A stretch of 8,575 nucleotides of DNA from Natrialbaceae archaeon Tc-Br11_E2g1 (GTDB lineage Archaea; Halobacteriota; Halobacteria; Halobacteriales; Natrialbaceae). The notes under the pieces were generated by a model. That model did no database searches. It was not told the origin of the DNA and saw nothing but the letters and a program-made list of their open reading frames with translations. Position numbers and translations under genes: made by a program. Shown here in pieces: positions 1 through 5,331 of this stretch (positions are counted from its first letter, which is position 1; each line of letters opens with the position of its first letter). The stretch covers positions 1 to 8,575 of the forward strand of contig LKNC01000106.1 of assembly GCA_001564255.1 (NCBI GenBank), given 5' to 3'.

Positions 1-278
1 GCGCTCGCCCACGCGCGGACCACAGCGGGGAGCGCGCCGTTCAGCGCCCGCGGAGTGAGCCAGTCGGGTGCGTCGAACGCGACCGTTTGTGCGAGCGCGG
101 AGACCCCGGCGTCGGTGCGGCCGGCGGCGGCGTAGCCGTCGGGTTTGGCGGCGTCGGCACGGAGGACCTCGAGGTCCCGGAGGGCGTCGAAGATGGCGTC
201 CTCGACGGTCGGGACGTCCGGCTGGCGCTGGAAGCCGTAGTAGGGCCGGCCGTCGTAGGCGATCCGGAACGCACGCAT
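1..278 (-). CDS. truA: tRNA pseudouridine synthase A, N-terminal part (runs off left edge)
   Basis: The first 92 residues are present; the rest lies beyond the window. TruA converts uridines of the tRNA anticodon arm (positions 38-40 in bacteria) to pseudouridine in the cytoplasm. The N-terminus MRAFRIAYDG is followed by YYGFQRQP (residues 13-20), matching the family's opening strand with a YDG...Y.G.Q pattern. The key motif is AAGRTDAGVSA at residues 51-61, in which Asp56 is the expected catalytic aspartate and Arg54 its conserved partner. The start at 278 is the first codon of this opening strand, and a TATA-like box lies 27-32 bases upstream, so the message is probably leaderless. The gene is divergent from the sulfatase-like gene. 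It is not visible as a stop-to-stop frame here because its 3' end is missing. Family assignment is firm; the exact target positions are from family knowledge. Confidence 0.93.
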   Translation of the reverse strand, partial: MRAFRIAYDGRPYYGFQRQPDVPTVEDAIFDALRDLEVLRADAAKPDGYAAAGRTDAGVSALAQTVAFDAPDWLTPRALNGALPAVVRAWAS

Positions 279-303
279 TCGATTCGACGAACGGGGGCGA
301 GAG

Positions 304-313
304 TGTTATACTT
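304..313 (-). promoter_or_regulatory. Core promoter of truA (TATA-like box)
   Basis: Read on the minus strand, the bases give GTATAAC preceded by a purine-rich GGAA (BRE-like). The box is centred about 29 bases before the truA ATG, which places transcription start at or within a few bases of the start codon. No Shine-Dalgarno sequence precedes truA, in keeping with leaderless initiation. Confidence 0.6.
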
Positions 314-494
314 CCGGTCACCACTCGATACCCGGGTTCAACGCCGATAGACGCTCGAGCCCCCACTCTGGTAGAACCCCCGTACAGGGGGCCGTGATCG
401 GGAGCACAGACCCGTCGTTCGCCGGTGACTTCCACGAAACCGCGAGCAGTGACGGGGCGATATTCCTGGATGCCCTGCATACTCCGGGGCGGTG

Positions 495-520
495 GCCTTC
501 CACGCGGGAGGTGGAAAGGC
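495..520 (+). promoter_or_regulatory. Hairpin carrying the Shine-Dalgarno of the sulfatase-like gene
   Basis: The left arm GCCTTCCAC (495-503) pairs with the right arm GTGGAAAGGC (511-520) through nine base pairs with one bulged A, leaving a 7-base loop. A strong ribosome-binding sequence GGAGGTG occupies 507-513, complementary to the conserved archaeal 16S 3' end, and ends 10 bases before the ATG at 524. Its GGAG part is in the loop and its GTG part in the stem. It decides the start codon and could tune translation if the hairpin forms in the RNA. Confidence 0.6.
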
Positions 521-523
521 AGT

Positions 524-1999
524 ATGAGCGAGCCAACCGAGTGTGAGAGCGAGTCACACGAGCCCGTGCGGAACGTCGTCCTCGTCGTCCTCGACACCGC
601 CCGGGCGACGAGCGTGAGCGAACGGACGATGCCGACGCTTACTGCCCTCGCCGCCGAGGGAACGACGTTCGAGCGGGCGTACTCGAGTGCGCCGTGGACC
701 CTTCCCTCTCACGCGTCGTTGTTTACCGGAACCCGTACGAGCGAACACGGGGCCCACGGCGGTCACACCTACCTCTCGGGGGAGTTTCGAACCGTCGCCG
801 AAGCCTTCTCCGACGCCGGCTACGAGACCGTCGGCGTCTCGAACAACACCTGGATCACCGAGGAGTTCGGCTTCGACCGCGGCTTCGACCAGCTCCGACG
901 GGGCTGGCAGTACCTCCAGTCGGAGACCGACATGGGGACCGTCGTCCGCGCCGAACACCTCGGGTGGAAACTCGAGTCAATGCGCGAACGCCTGTTCGAG
1001 GGGAACCCACTCGTGAACGCCGCGAACGTACTCTACAGCGAGGTGATCCGCCCGCAGGGCGACGACGGGGCCGATCGGGCGACGACGTGGGCCACGGAGT
1101 GGCTCGAGGACCGCGAGGACGACCGACCCTTTTTTCTCTTCTGTAACTACCTCGAACCCCACGTCGAGTACGACCCGCCCGAGGAGCACGCCCGCCGGTT
1201 CCTTCCGGAGGGGACCTACGAGGAGGCGACGGCGATCAGACAGGATCCGCGAGCGTACGACTGTGAGGCCTACGACCTGACAGAACGGGAGTTCGACCTC
1301 CTCCGGGGGCTCTACCGGGCCGAACTCGCCTACGTCGACGACCAGCTCGGCCGGCTTCGGGACGCACTCGAGGCGTCCGGCCAGTGGGAGAAGACCCTCT
1401 TGGTGGTCTGTGGCGACCACGGCGAGAATGTCGGCGACCACGGCTTTTTCGGCCACCAGTACAACCTCTATGACAGCCTGTTGCACGTCCCCCTCGTCTG
1501 TCACGGCGGCCCCTTCAGCGACGACAGCCGGACGGATCTCGTCCAACTGCTCGACGTTCCCACGAGCCTGCTCGAGGCCGCCGGAATCGAGGACGACGCC
1601 TTCGACGAGCAGGGCCAGGGTCGGTCGCTGCTCGCCGGGGCGAGCGAGCCCCGCGAGGCCGTGCTCGCCGAGTACGTCTCCCCCCAGCCCGAGATCGAAC
1701 GCCTCGAGGATCGCTTCGGTGACCTTCCAGAGCGCGTCTACGGGTTCGACCGTGGGCTCCGGGCGATCCGGACGCACGAGTACAAGTACGTCACGGGTGA
1801 CGGCTTCGAGCGCCTACACGACGTCCGGACGGATCCACTCGAGGGCACCGACCTCTCGGCGGAGCGCCCGGAGGTGGCCGAGGAGCTCCGGGAGCGACTC
1901 GAGCACCGCCTCGACGGCCTCGAGGCGGGTGCGTCCGATGGAAGCGTCGAGATGCGCGAGTCGACCAAAGACCGACTGGCCGACCTCGGGTATCTCTGA
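524..1999 (+). CDS. Sulfatase-like hydrolase/transferase of the alkaline phosphatase superfamily (Thr at nucleophile position)
   Basis: The protein has 491 residues and no signal peptide or membrane segment, so it is probably cytoplasmic. The fold is clear. VVLDTAR (residues 21-27) has the first metal ligand Asp24; PWTLPSHASLFTG (57-69) is the nucleophile motif; EPH (211-213) follows; and CGDHGENVGDHG (296-307) gives Asp298/His299, with His311 close behind. The C-terminal KDRLADLGYL is also common in the family. In true sulfatases the motif is C/S-x-P-S-R, where Cys or Ser becomes formylglycine. Here the aligned residues are Thr59-Leu-Pro-Ser-His63, so formylglycine cannot form by the usual route. 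The substrate may be a phosphodiester or phosphate group, but this is not settled. The start at 524 was preferred to an in-frame ATG at 425 because of the Shine-Dalgarno at 507-513 and because the extra 33 residues are basic and not family-like. It ends 26 bases from the convergent DUF7344-type gene. Confidence 0.88.
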   Translation: MSEPTECESESHEPVRNVVLVVLDTARATSVSERTMPTLTALAAEGTTFERAYSSAPWTLPSHASLFTGTRTSEHGAHGGHTYLSGEFRTVAEAFSDAGYETVGVSNNTWITEEFGFDRGFDQLRRGWQYLQSETDMGTVVRAEHLGWKLESMRERLFEGNPLVNAANVLYSEVIRPQGDDGADRATTWATEWLEDREDDRPFFLFCNYLEPHVEYDPPEEHARRFLPEGTYEEATAIRQDPRAYDCEAYDLTEREFDLLRGLYRAELAYVDDQLGRLRDALEASGQWEKTLLVVCGDHGENVGDHGFFGHQYNLYDSLLHVPLVCHGGPFSDDSRTDLVQLLDVPTSLLEAAGIEDDAFDEQGQGRSLLAGASEPREAVLAEYVSPQPEIERLEDRFGDLPERVYGFDRGLRAIRTHEYKYVTGDGFERLHDVRTDPLEGTDLSAERPEVAEELRERLEHRLDGLEAGASDGSVEMRESTKDRLADLGYL

Positions 2000-2025
2000 T
2001 AACGATGGCTGCCGGACGGACGGTT

Positions 2026-2388
2026 CTATCCGCGATAGCCCGGTTCGACCAGGTCCCGTTCCTGTTCGTACTCGAGGAGTCCGAACCGGACGAGCCGTGG
2101 CAGATGGTCGTGATACAGCGAGACGTAGACGTCTCGGATGTGTTCCGGCGAGAGTGCCGTCACCGGAACGCCGGTTTCCCGTTTTGCGACCTCCTCGGCG
2201 GCGTCGGGGAGGGTAAGCCCCCCCTCGTAGGTTCTGACGACGTCGATTAGGAGCCGCCGTCGGCGGTTCGAGAGGAGCGTGAGTGCCACGTCGGTTTCTT
2301 CCGGGCGGAGGTCCTCGGACTCGAGGCGGTCGAGAATCGTTAGTACGGCATCGACGCAGTCGGCGTCCGTGTCGGGCGTGTCAGTCAT
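2026..2388 (-). CDS. DUF7344-type haloarchaeal winged-helix-like protein
   Basis: This is a 120-residue acidic protein. The core LSNRRRRLLIDVV (residues 39-51) followed by LTLPDAAEEVAKRE (58-71), IRDVYVSLYHDHLPRLVRFGLLEYE (84-108) is the pattern of a haloarchaeal family of small winged-helix-like proteins, which I recall as DUF7344. The parts would be helix 1 (NRRRR...), a helix-turn-helix (LPDAAEEVA...), a recognition helix that packs on DNA (VSLYHDHLPRLVRFGL), and the wing strand (LLEYE). No enzymatic residues are apparent. Its role is unknown; DNA binding is inferred from the predicted fold and basic patch. An SD-like GGAG lies 5 bases upstream of the start (2394-2397), and a promoter with an inverted repeat lies near 2460-2487. 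It is transcribed in the same direction as the HTH/zinc-ribbon gene, 125 bases downstream of it, and converges with the sulfatase-like gene. Confidence 0.8.
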   Translation of the reverse strand: MTDTPDTDADCVDAVLTILDRLESEDLRPEETDVALTLLSNRRRRLLIDVVRTYEGGLTLPDAAEEVAKRETGVPVTALSPEHIRDVYVSLYHDHLPRLVRFGLLEYEQERDLVEPGYRG

Positions 2389-2459
2389 TGCTACTCCGGC
2401 CGGCCGATCCGAGAGGGGGTGTCGAGTCCGGGGCCGAACCCGACGACCGTTCGTCGACC

Positions 2460-2490
2460 TTACGCGTCTCTAGCCAACCGCGTAAATATC
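2460..2490 (-). promoter_or_regulatory. Candidate promoter of the DUF7344-type gene with overlapping inverted repeat
   Basis: On the minus strand a TATA-like ATATTTACG reads from about 2489 to 2481. A perfect 7-base inverted repeat, TTACGCG (2460-2466) and CGCGTAA (2479-2485) with a 12-base spacer, has one arm inside this box. A second inverted repeat, CGACGA-CCGT-TCGTCG, is at 2441-2456, near the expected transcription start, giving a leader of about 65-70 bases. The sites could be operators; autoregulation by either small neighbour is a guess. Confidence 0.4.
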
Positions 2491-2513
2491 CGTGTCGGAA
2501 TCGACCCGCATCG

Positions 2514-2804
2514 TCACTCGATAGCGTACCTCGGTTCCGTGACCGACTCGCTCTTGCAGTCCGGACACCTGGACGGACGGTTGAGCAACTCGTCGAACCG
2601 GTCGAACCCACACTCCCTGCACGTCGGCGGTGCCACGAGGAACGTCTCCGAACTCGACGCGACAGAGCGGGAGACGTGTTCGACGTGTCCCATCACGGCC
2701 GCCGGTGTGAGATCGAACCGGTCGGCCAGTTCTACCGGCGTCGCCGGCTCCTCCCGGAGCGCCTCGAGGATACGCTGTCTGGTCGTCTCGTCGGCCTCGC
2801 GCAT
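2514..2804 (-). CDS. Predicted transcriptional regulator: HTH domain fused to a zinc ribbon (COG3357-like)
   Basis: A 96-residue protein with two parts. Residues 5-50 (TTRQRILEALREE, then PVELADRFDLTPAAVMGHVEHVSRSV) form an ArsR-like helix-turn-helix, with LADRFDLTPAAVMGHV as the turn and recognition helix. Residues 60-96 form a zinc ribbon with two CxxC knuckles, Cys62/Cys65 and Cys80/Cys83, with aromatic and basic residues between. This order and length match an archaeal family of predicted regulators. The zinc ribbon may be structural or bind nucleic acid or protein; target genes are unknown. The start at 2804 is supported by a TATA box 24-30 bases upstream, so the mRNA is probably leaderless. 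It is divergent from the nucleotidyltransferase gene, which makes that gene a plausible but unproven target. Confidence 0.85.
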   Translation of the reverse strand: MREADETTRQRILEALREEPATPVELADRFDLTPAAVMGHVEHVSRSVASSSETFLVAPPTCRECGFDRFDELLNRPSRCPDCKSESVTEPRYAIE

Positions 2805-2827
2805 ACCGAACTCGACGTGCCGGAACG

Positions 2828-2835
2828 ATTTATAC
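2828..2835 (-). promoter_or_regulatory. Core promoter of the HTH/zinc-ribbon regulator
   Basis: Minus-strand reading gives GTATAAAT, an excellent archaeal TATA box, 24-31 bases before the ATG at 2804. This spacing fits a leaderless transcript. The same bases read TTTATAC on the plus strand and could also serve the divergent nucleotidyltransferase gene, with a leader of about 35-40 bases. Confidence 0.7.
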
Positions 2836-2845
2836 GATGTGGCGG

Positions 2846-2886
2846 CGCAGGCGAAAGGGCAAGAGCCTTACAGCCCGCAGGCGAAA
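2846..2886 (+). repeat. Pair of 11-base direct repeats before the nucleotidyltransferase gene
   Basis: CGCAGGCGAAA occurs at 2846-2856 and again, identical, at 2876-2886. The copies start exactly 30 bases apart, close to three helical turns. The second copy ends 9 bases before the ATG at 2896. They may be binding sites for a regulator or only a local duplication. Confidence 0.55.
2864..2873 (+). promoter_or_regulatory. Weak candidate core promoter of the nucleotidyltransferase gene
   Basis: CTTACAG at 2867-2873 lies 23-29 bases before the ATG at 2896, with a purine-rich GCGAAAGGG upstream at 2852-2860 resembling a BRE. The TATA match is poor, and the better TTTATAC at 2829-2835 is the alternative. 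No clear Shine-Dalgarno precedes the start. Confidence 0.3.
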
Positions 2887-2895
2887 TCAGGGGCC

Positions 2896-3867
2896 ATGAA
2901 GGCCGTGGTACTCGCCGGCGGGTACGCGACGCGAATGTGGCCGATCACCAAACACCGACCGAAGATGTTCCTCCCGGTCGGCGAGTCGACCGTCGTCGAC
3001 CGCATCTTCGCCGAACTCGAGGGCGACGACAGGATTTCAGAGGTGTACGTCAGCACGAACGAGCGCTTTGCCCCCGAATTCGAGGCTCACCTCGCCGAAA
3101 GCGAGTTCGAAAAGCCCCGACTGTCAGTCGAGGAGACCAGCGAGGAAGACGAGAAGTTCGGCGTCGTCGGCGCGCTCGCCCAGCTCCTGGAGCGGGAGGG
3201 GGTAGACGACGACGTGCTCGTGATCGCCGGGGACAACCTGATCAGTTTCGCGGTTTCGGACTTCCTCGATTACTTCGAGGACAACGGTGCGCCGACTCTC
3301 GCCGCCTACGACGTCGGCTCCCGCGAGAAGGCAAAGTCCTACGGGCTGGTCGAACTCGAGGGCGACCGCGTCGTGTCCTTCCAGGAGAAACCCGACGATC
3401 CAAAGAGCACGCTCGTCTCGATCGCCTGTTATGCGTTCTCTCAGGACACCCTCTCGTTGCTCTCGACGTATCTCGAAGACGGCAACAACCCCGACGAACC
3501 CGGCTGGTTCGTCCAGTGGCTCCAGGATCGTGAGCCGACCTACGCGTACACCTTCGAGGGCGCGTGGTTCGACATCGGGACCCCCGAGAGCTACCTGGAC
3601 GCCGTCGGCTGGCACTTAGATGGGGAGTCACTGGTCGCCGAGGACGCGACCGTAGAGAACGCCACCGTCGGCGAGAACGTTCACGTGATGGCGGGGGCGA
3701 CCCTGGAGAACACCCACGTCGACTACTCGGTGATCTTCCCCGACGCCACGGTCAAAAACGCCGACGTCCGCCGATCGATCATCGACGAGGGGACCCACCT
3801 CGAGGAACTGGACCTCGCGGGGGCACTGATCGGCGCACACACGACGATAAACGGCCCCTCGGAGTAG
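2896..3867 (+). CDS. Sugar-1-phosphate nucleotidyltransferase (NDP-sugar synthase type)
   Basis: This 323-residue cytoplasmic enzyme is expected to join a nucleoside triphosphate and a sugar 1-phosphate into an NDP-sugar, releasing pyrophosphate. The N-terminal Rossmann-like domain opens with VVLAGGYATRMWPITKHRPK (residues 4-23), the nucleotide-binding signature, with Arg13 and Lys23 as key residues. It has Ala11 where many relatives have Gly in the GxGTR stretch. AGDN (111-114) supplies the metal-binding Asp113, and EKP is at 164-166. WFDIGTPESYLDA (224-236) is the sugar-binding region typical of the family. From about 248 onward, repeats of the type DATVENATVGENVHV form a short left-handed beta-helix, about four turns. 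Base and sugar specificity cannot be read from the sequence; glucose-1-phosphate with UTP or dTTP is the usual family guess. The product probably feeds glycan synthesis. The start at 2896 begins at the conserved first strand, so a longer in-frame upstream extension was rejected. Confidence 0.9.
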   Translation: MKAVVLAGGYATRMWPITKHRPKMFLPVGESTVVDRIFAELEGDDRISEVYVSTNERFAPEFEAHLAESEFEKPRLSVEETSEEDEKFGVVGALAQLLEREGVDDDVLVIAGDNLISFAVSDFLDYFEDNGAPTLAAYDVGSREKAKSYGLVELEGDRVVSFQEKPDDPKSTLVSIACYAFSQDTLSLLSTYLEDGNNPDEPGWFVQWLQDREPTYAYTFEGAWFDIGTPESYLDAVGWHLDGESLVAEDATVENATVGENVHVMAGATLENTHVDYSVIFPDATVKNADVRRSIIDEGTHLEELDLAGALIGAHTTINGPSE

Positions 3868-3963
3868 CGATACCGTCGGTCACGCGGACCCACCCCGCTC
3901 GTGGGAGACCCGAGACGGGCCGGGACGCAGGTCGTGGGCCACGGGCGGTGACGTCGGGGTTAG
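3868..3963. other. GC-rich spacer downstream of the nucleotidyltransferase gene
   Basis: No coding sequence is seen. A short stem CCCAC (3889-3893) / GTGGG (3901-3905) with a 7-base loop lies 21 bases after the stop codon, but no T-run follows, so a terminator role is weakly supported. Confidence 0.25.
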
Positions 3964-3990
3964 CTGGGACATTTACGCGTCAGGTCCCAG
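3964..3990 (+). promoter_or_regulatory. Core promoter of the GST-like gene enclosed by a perfect inverted repeat
   Basis: A TATA-like ATTTACG (3971-3977) sits 22-28 bases before the ATG at 3999, pointing to a leaderless or nearly leaderless mRNA. It is flanked by CTGGGAC (3964-3970) and GTCCCAG (3984-3990), a perfect 7-base inverted repeat with a 13-base spacer. A protein dimer bound there would cover the TBP/TFB site, so a repressor operator is plausible. Confidence 0.5.
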
Positions 3991-3998
3991 GTAGTGGT

Positions 3999-4994
3999 AT
4001 GAACATGCTCGTCGACGGCGACTGGCGCACCGACGCCTACGAGACGACCGACGAAACCGGGGCGTTCGAACGCCAGGAGACGCCGTTTCGCGACTGGATC
4101 CGGGACGACCCCGACGTTCGTTTCCAGCCCGAACCCGGCCGATACCACCTCTACGTCTCCTTTGCCTGCCCGTGGGCCCACCGTACGCTGATAACCAGGT
4201 CGGTACTCGGTCTCGAGGATGCGATATCAGTCTCGGTCGTCGACCCGTACCGTGGGGAGGAGGGCTGGCAGTTTTCCCCGGAAAAGGAGGGCTGTACCCG
4301 CGATCACGTCCACGACGCCGACTACCTCCGGGAACTGTACGTCCGGGCCGATCCCGACGCGACCTGTCGGGTGACCGTTCCGGTCCTGTGGGATCGCGAG
4401 GAGGGGACGATCGTCAACAACGAGTCACGGGAGATCATGCGGATGTTCACCACGGCGTTCGGAGATGTAGCGTCGCGGGAGATCGATCTCTACCCCGAGG
4501 GCTATCGCGAGGAGGTCGACCGGATCGTCGAGGAGATCTACGAACCGATCAACAACGGCGTCTACCGGGCCGGCTTCGCCACCAGACAGGAGCCGTACGA
4601 CGAGGCCGTCGAGGAACTGTTCGCCGAACTCGACCGCTGGGACGGGGTTCTAGAGGACAGGCGATACCTCGCCGGCGATCGCCTGACCGAGGCCGACGTC
4701 GCCATGTTCACCACGCTGGTTCGGTTCGACCAGGTTTATCACACTCACTTTATGTGTAATCGCCAGTACGTCCGCGAGTACGGGAACCTCTGGCCGTACC
4801 TGCGTGACCTCTATGGGACCCCCGGCTTCGGCGGGACTGTGGACATGGCACATATCAAAGAACACTACTACACCACCCATCCAGGAGTCAATCCCCATCG
4901 GATCGTCGCCCGCGGGCCCGACCTCGAGTTTACCGCCCCCCACGACCGGGACGCGCTTCCGGGTGAACCTCCGGCCGCCCTCGAGAACCCCTGA
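3999..4994 (+). CDS. Glutathionyl-hydroquinone reductase-like protein (Xi-class glutathione S-transferase)
   Basis: The 331-residue protein matches the YqjG/ECM4/PcpF family in length and motifs. These enzymes remove a thiol conjugate from glutathionyl-hydroquinones using a catalytic cysteine. The N-terminal thioredoxin-like domain has YVSFACPWAHRTL (residues 52-64) with Cys57 as the expected catalytic residue, VPVLWD (127-132) with the cis-proline, and NNESREI (140-146) for binding the thiol. The all-helical C-terminal domain includes LTEADVAMFTTLVRFDQVYH (229-248) and the family-specific tail HYYTTHPGVNPHRIV (289-303). Haloarchaea generally use gamma-glutamylcysteine rather than glutathione, so the natural thiol is probably that compound; this is inference. 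The start gives the typical N-terminus (MNMLVDGDW) and fits the promoter. It has its own promoter and converges with the small membrane-protein gene 40 bases downstream. Confidence 0.9.
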   Translation: MNMLVDGDWRTDAYETTDETGAFERQETPFRDWIRDDPDVRFQPEPGRYHLYVSFACPWAHRTLITRSVLGLEDAISVSVVDPYRGEEGWQFSPEKEGCTRDHVHDADYLRELYVRADPDATCRVTVPVLWDREEGTIVNNESREIMRMFTTAFGDVASREIDLYPEGYREEVDRIVEEIYEPINNGVYRAGFATRQEPYDEAVEELFAELDRWDGVLEDRRYLAGDRLTEADVAMFTTLVRFDQVYHTHFMCNRQYVREYGNLWPYLRDLYGTPGFGGTVDMAHIKEHYYTTHPGVNPHRIVARGPDLEFTAPHDRDALPGEPPAALENP

Positions 4995-5034
4995 TAATGA
5001 TGGCCATGAGTGGTTATGACACGGGCTCGGTCGG
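4995..5034. other. Short spacer between convergent genes
   Basis: These 40 bases separate the stop of the GST-like gene from the stop of the small membrane-protein gene. They are slightly AT-richer than the flanks but hold no clear T-tract or hairpin, so no terminator can be assigned. Confidence 0.35.
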
Positions 5035-5208
5035 TCACGCGGTCTTCCCTCTACCCGCACCGAACAGCCGGTAGAGCAGCCACAACACGACGGCGACGGG
5101 CAAAAGCGGTAACAACACCAGCGCCGTCCCGATCGCGACGATCCAGCCGAGAACGGACATCTGGAACGTCCGTTCGTAGGGCGTCGATTTGGTCACTGTC
5201 TGGCTCAT
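5035..5208 (-). CDS. Small single-span membrane protein, 57 residues
   Basis: The frame codes for a short polar N-terminus (MSQTVTKSTPYERTFQM), a hydrophobic stretch of about 30 residues from VLGWIVAIG to VVLWLLY (residues 19-46), and a short basic tail (RLFGAGRGKTA). The long hydrophobic stretch could make one tilted span, or a hairpin around LLPLLP (residues 34-39). Small haloarchaeal membrane proteins with a similar polar start and LLPLLP core are common and of unknown function; I do not assign a family. Coding support comes from the acceptable promoter on the minus strand (5230-5249), the tail-to-tail fit with the GST-like gene, and the coherent membrane topology. The spacer between it and the divergent transducer gene is 123 bases. 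Confidence 0.72.
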   Translation of the reverse strand: MSQTVTKSTPYERTFQMSVLGWIVAIGTALVLLPLLPVAVVLWLLYRLFGAGRGKTA

Positions 5209-5229
5209 ACACACGGGTGGGTACCGGTT

Positions 5230-5249
5230 CGTATTCCGTCTTTATCTTT
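5230..5249 (-). promoter_or_regulatory. Candidate promoter of the small membrane-protein gene
   Basis: On the minus strand AAAGATAAAG (5249-5240) and GGAATACG (5237-5230) are the only A/T-rich elements upstream. The second lies 22-29 bases before the ATG at 5208 and fits a leaderless mRNA. The first would give a leader of about 8-10 bases. No Shine-Dalgarno is present. Confidence 0.4.
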
Positions 5250-5302
5250 GGCGTGATCGGAGCCGACTCGTGTAGTCCCGCCGGCTCGGAGCCAGAACCA
5301 GA

Positions 5303-5311
5303 TTCTTTACC
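5303..5311 (+). promoter_or_regulatory. Core promoter of the transducer gene
   Basis: TTCTTTACC lies 21-29 bases upstream of the ATG at 5332, with AGAACCAGA before it as a possible BRE, so transcription probably starts at or next to the start codon. A small inverted repeat TCGAG-N7-CTCGA (5313-5329) lies between the box and the start. Confidence 0.5.
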
Positions 5312-5331
5312 GTCGAGAAAATAGCTCGATT

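Larger units (their letters stand above)
279..523. other. Divergent intergenic spacer between truA and the sulfatase-like gene
   Basis: These 245 bases hold the truA promoter at the left and the leader of the sulfatase-like gene at the right. A small C5-GTACA-G5 hairpin lies at 377-391 without a T-run. A TATA-like element (GATATT, 459-464) could drive the plus-strand gene with transcription starting near 487-490, just before the hairpin at 495-520, but this is a weak match. No convincing coding sequence lies here: frames crossing it are basic and Arg/Ser-rich, unlike the acidic proteins of this genome. Confidence 0.4.

Noticed and set aside
377..391. Small C5/G5 hairpin in the divergent spacer as a terminator
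   Set aside because: The stem is five pairs without a T-run, and no transcript is expected to end between two divergent genes.
425..523. In-frame N-terminal extension of the sulfatase-like protein starting at 425
   Set aside because: The extra 33 residues are basic and Gly/Arg-rich, cover the hairpin and SD, and do not resemble the family. The strong SD at 507-513 points to 524.
318..557. Minus-strand frame of 79 codons in the truA/sulfatase spacer
   Set aside because: Basic and Ser/Arg-rich, with no promoter or ribosome-binding sequence, and it crosses the SD hairpin and start of the plus-strand gene.
977..1777. Long acidic-looking minus-strand frame of 266 codons opposite the sulfatase-like gene
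   Set aside because: It lies wholly within a gene with intact family motifs. Long antisense frames are normal in GC-rich haloarchaeal DNA, and it shows no recognisable motif.
2419..2895. 159-residue N-terminal extension of the nucleotidyltransferase
   Set aside because: It runs antisense through the HTH/zinc-ribbon gene, and the family begins at the MKAVVLAGG strand at 2896.
2283..3533. Plus-strand frame of 416 codons crossing three genes
   Set aside because: It is extremely Arg-rich, spans a divergent promoter region and overlaps genes with clear motifs; an out-of-frame shadow.
2460..3980. Shared ATTTACGCG at the promoters of the DUF7344-type gene (minus strand, 2479-2487) and the GST-like gene (3971-3979) as a common operator
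   Set aside because: The shared bases largely coincide with the TATA-like element, and the flanking dyads differ, so coincidence is the simpler explanation.
3564..3998. 145-residue N-terminal extension of the GST-like protein
   Set aside because: It overlaps the end of the nucleotidyltransferase gene in another frame and is Arg-rich. The family N-terminus starts at 3999.
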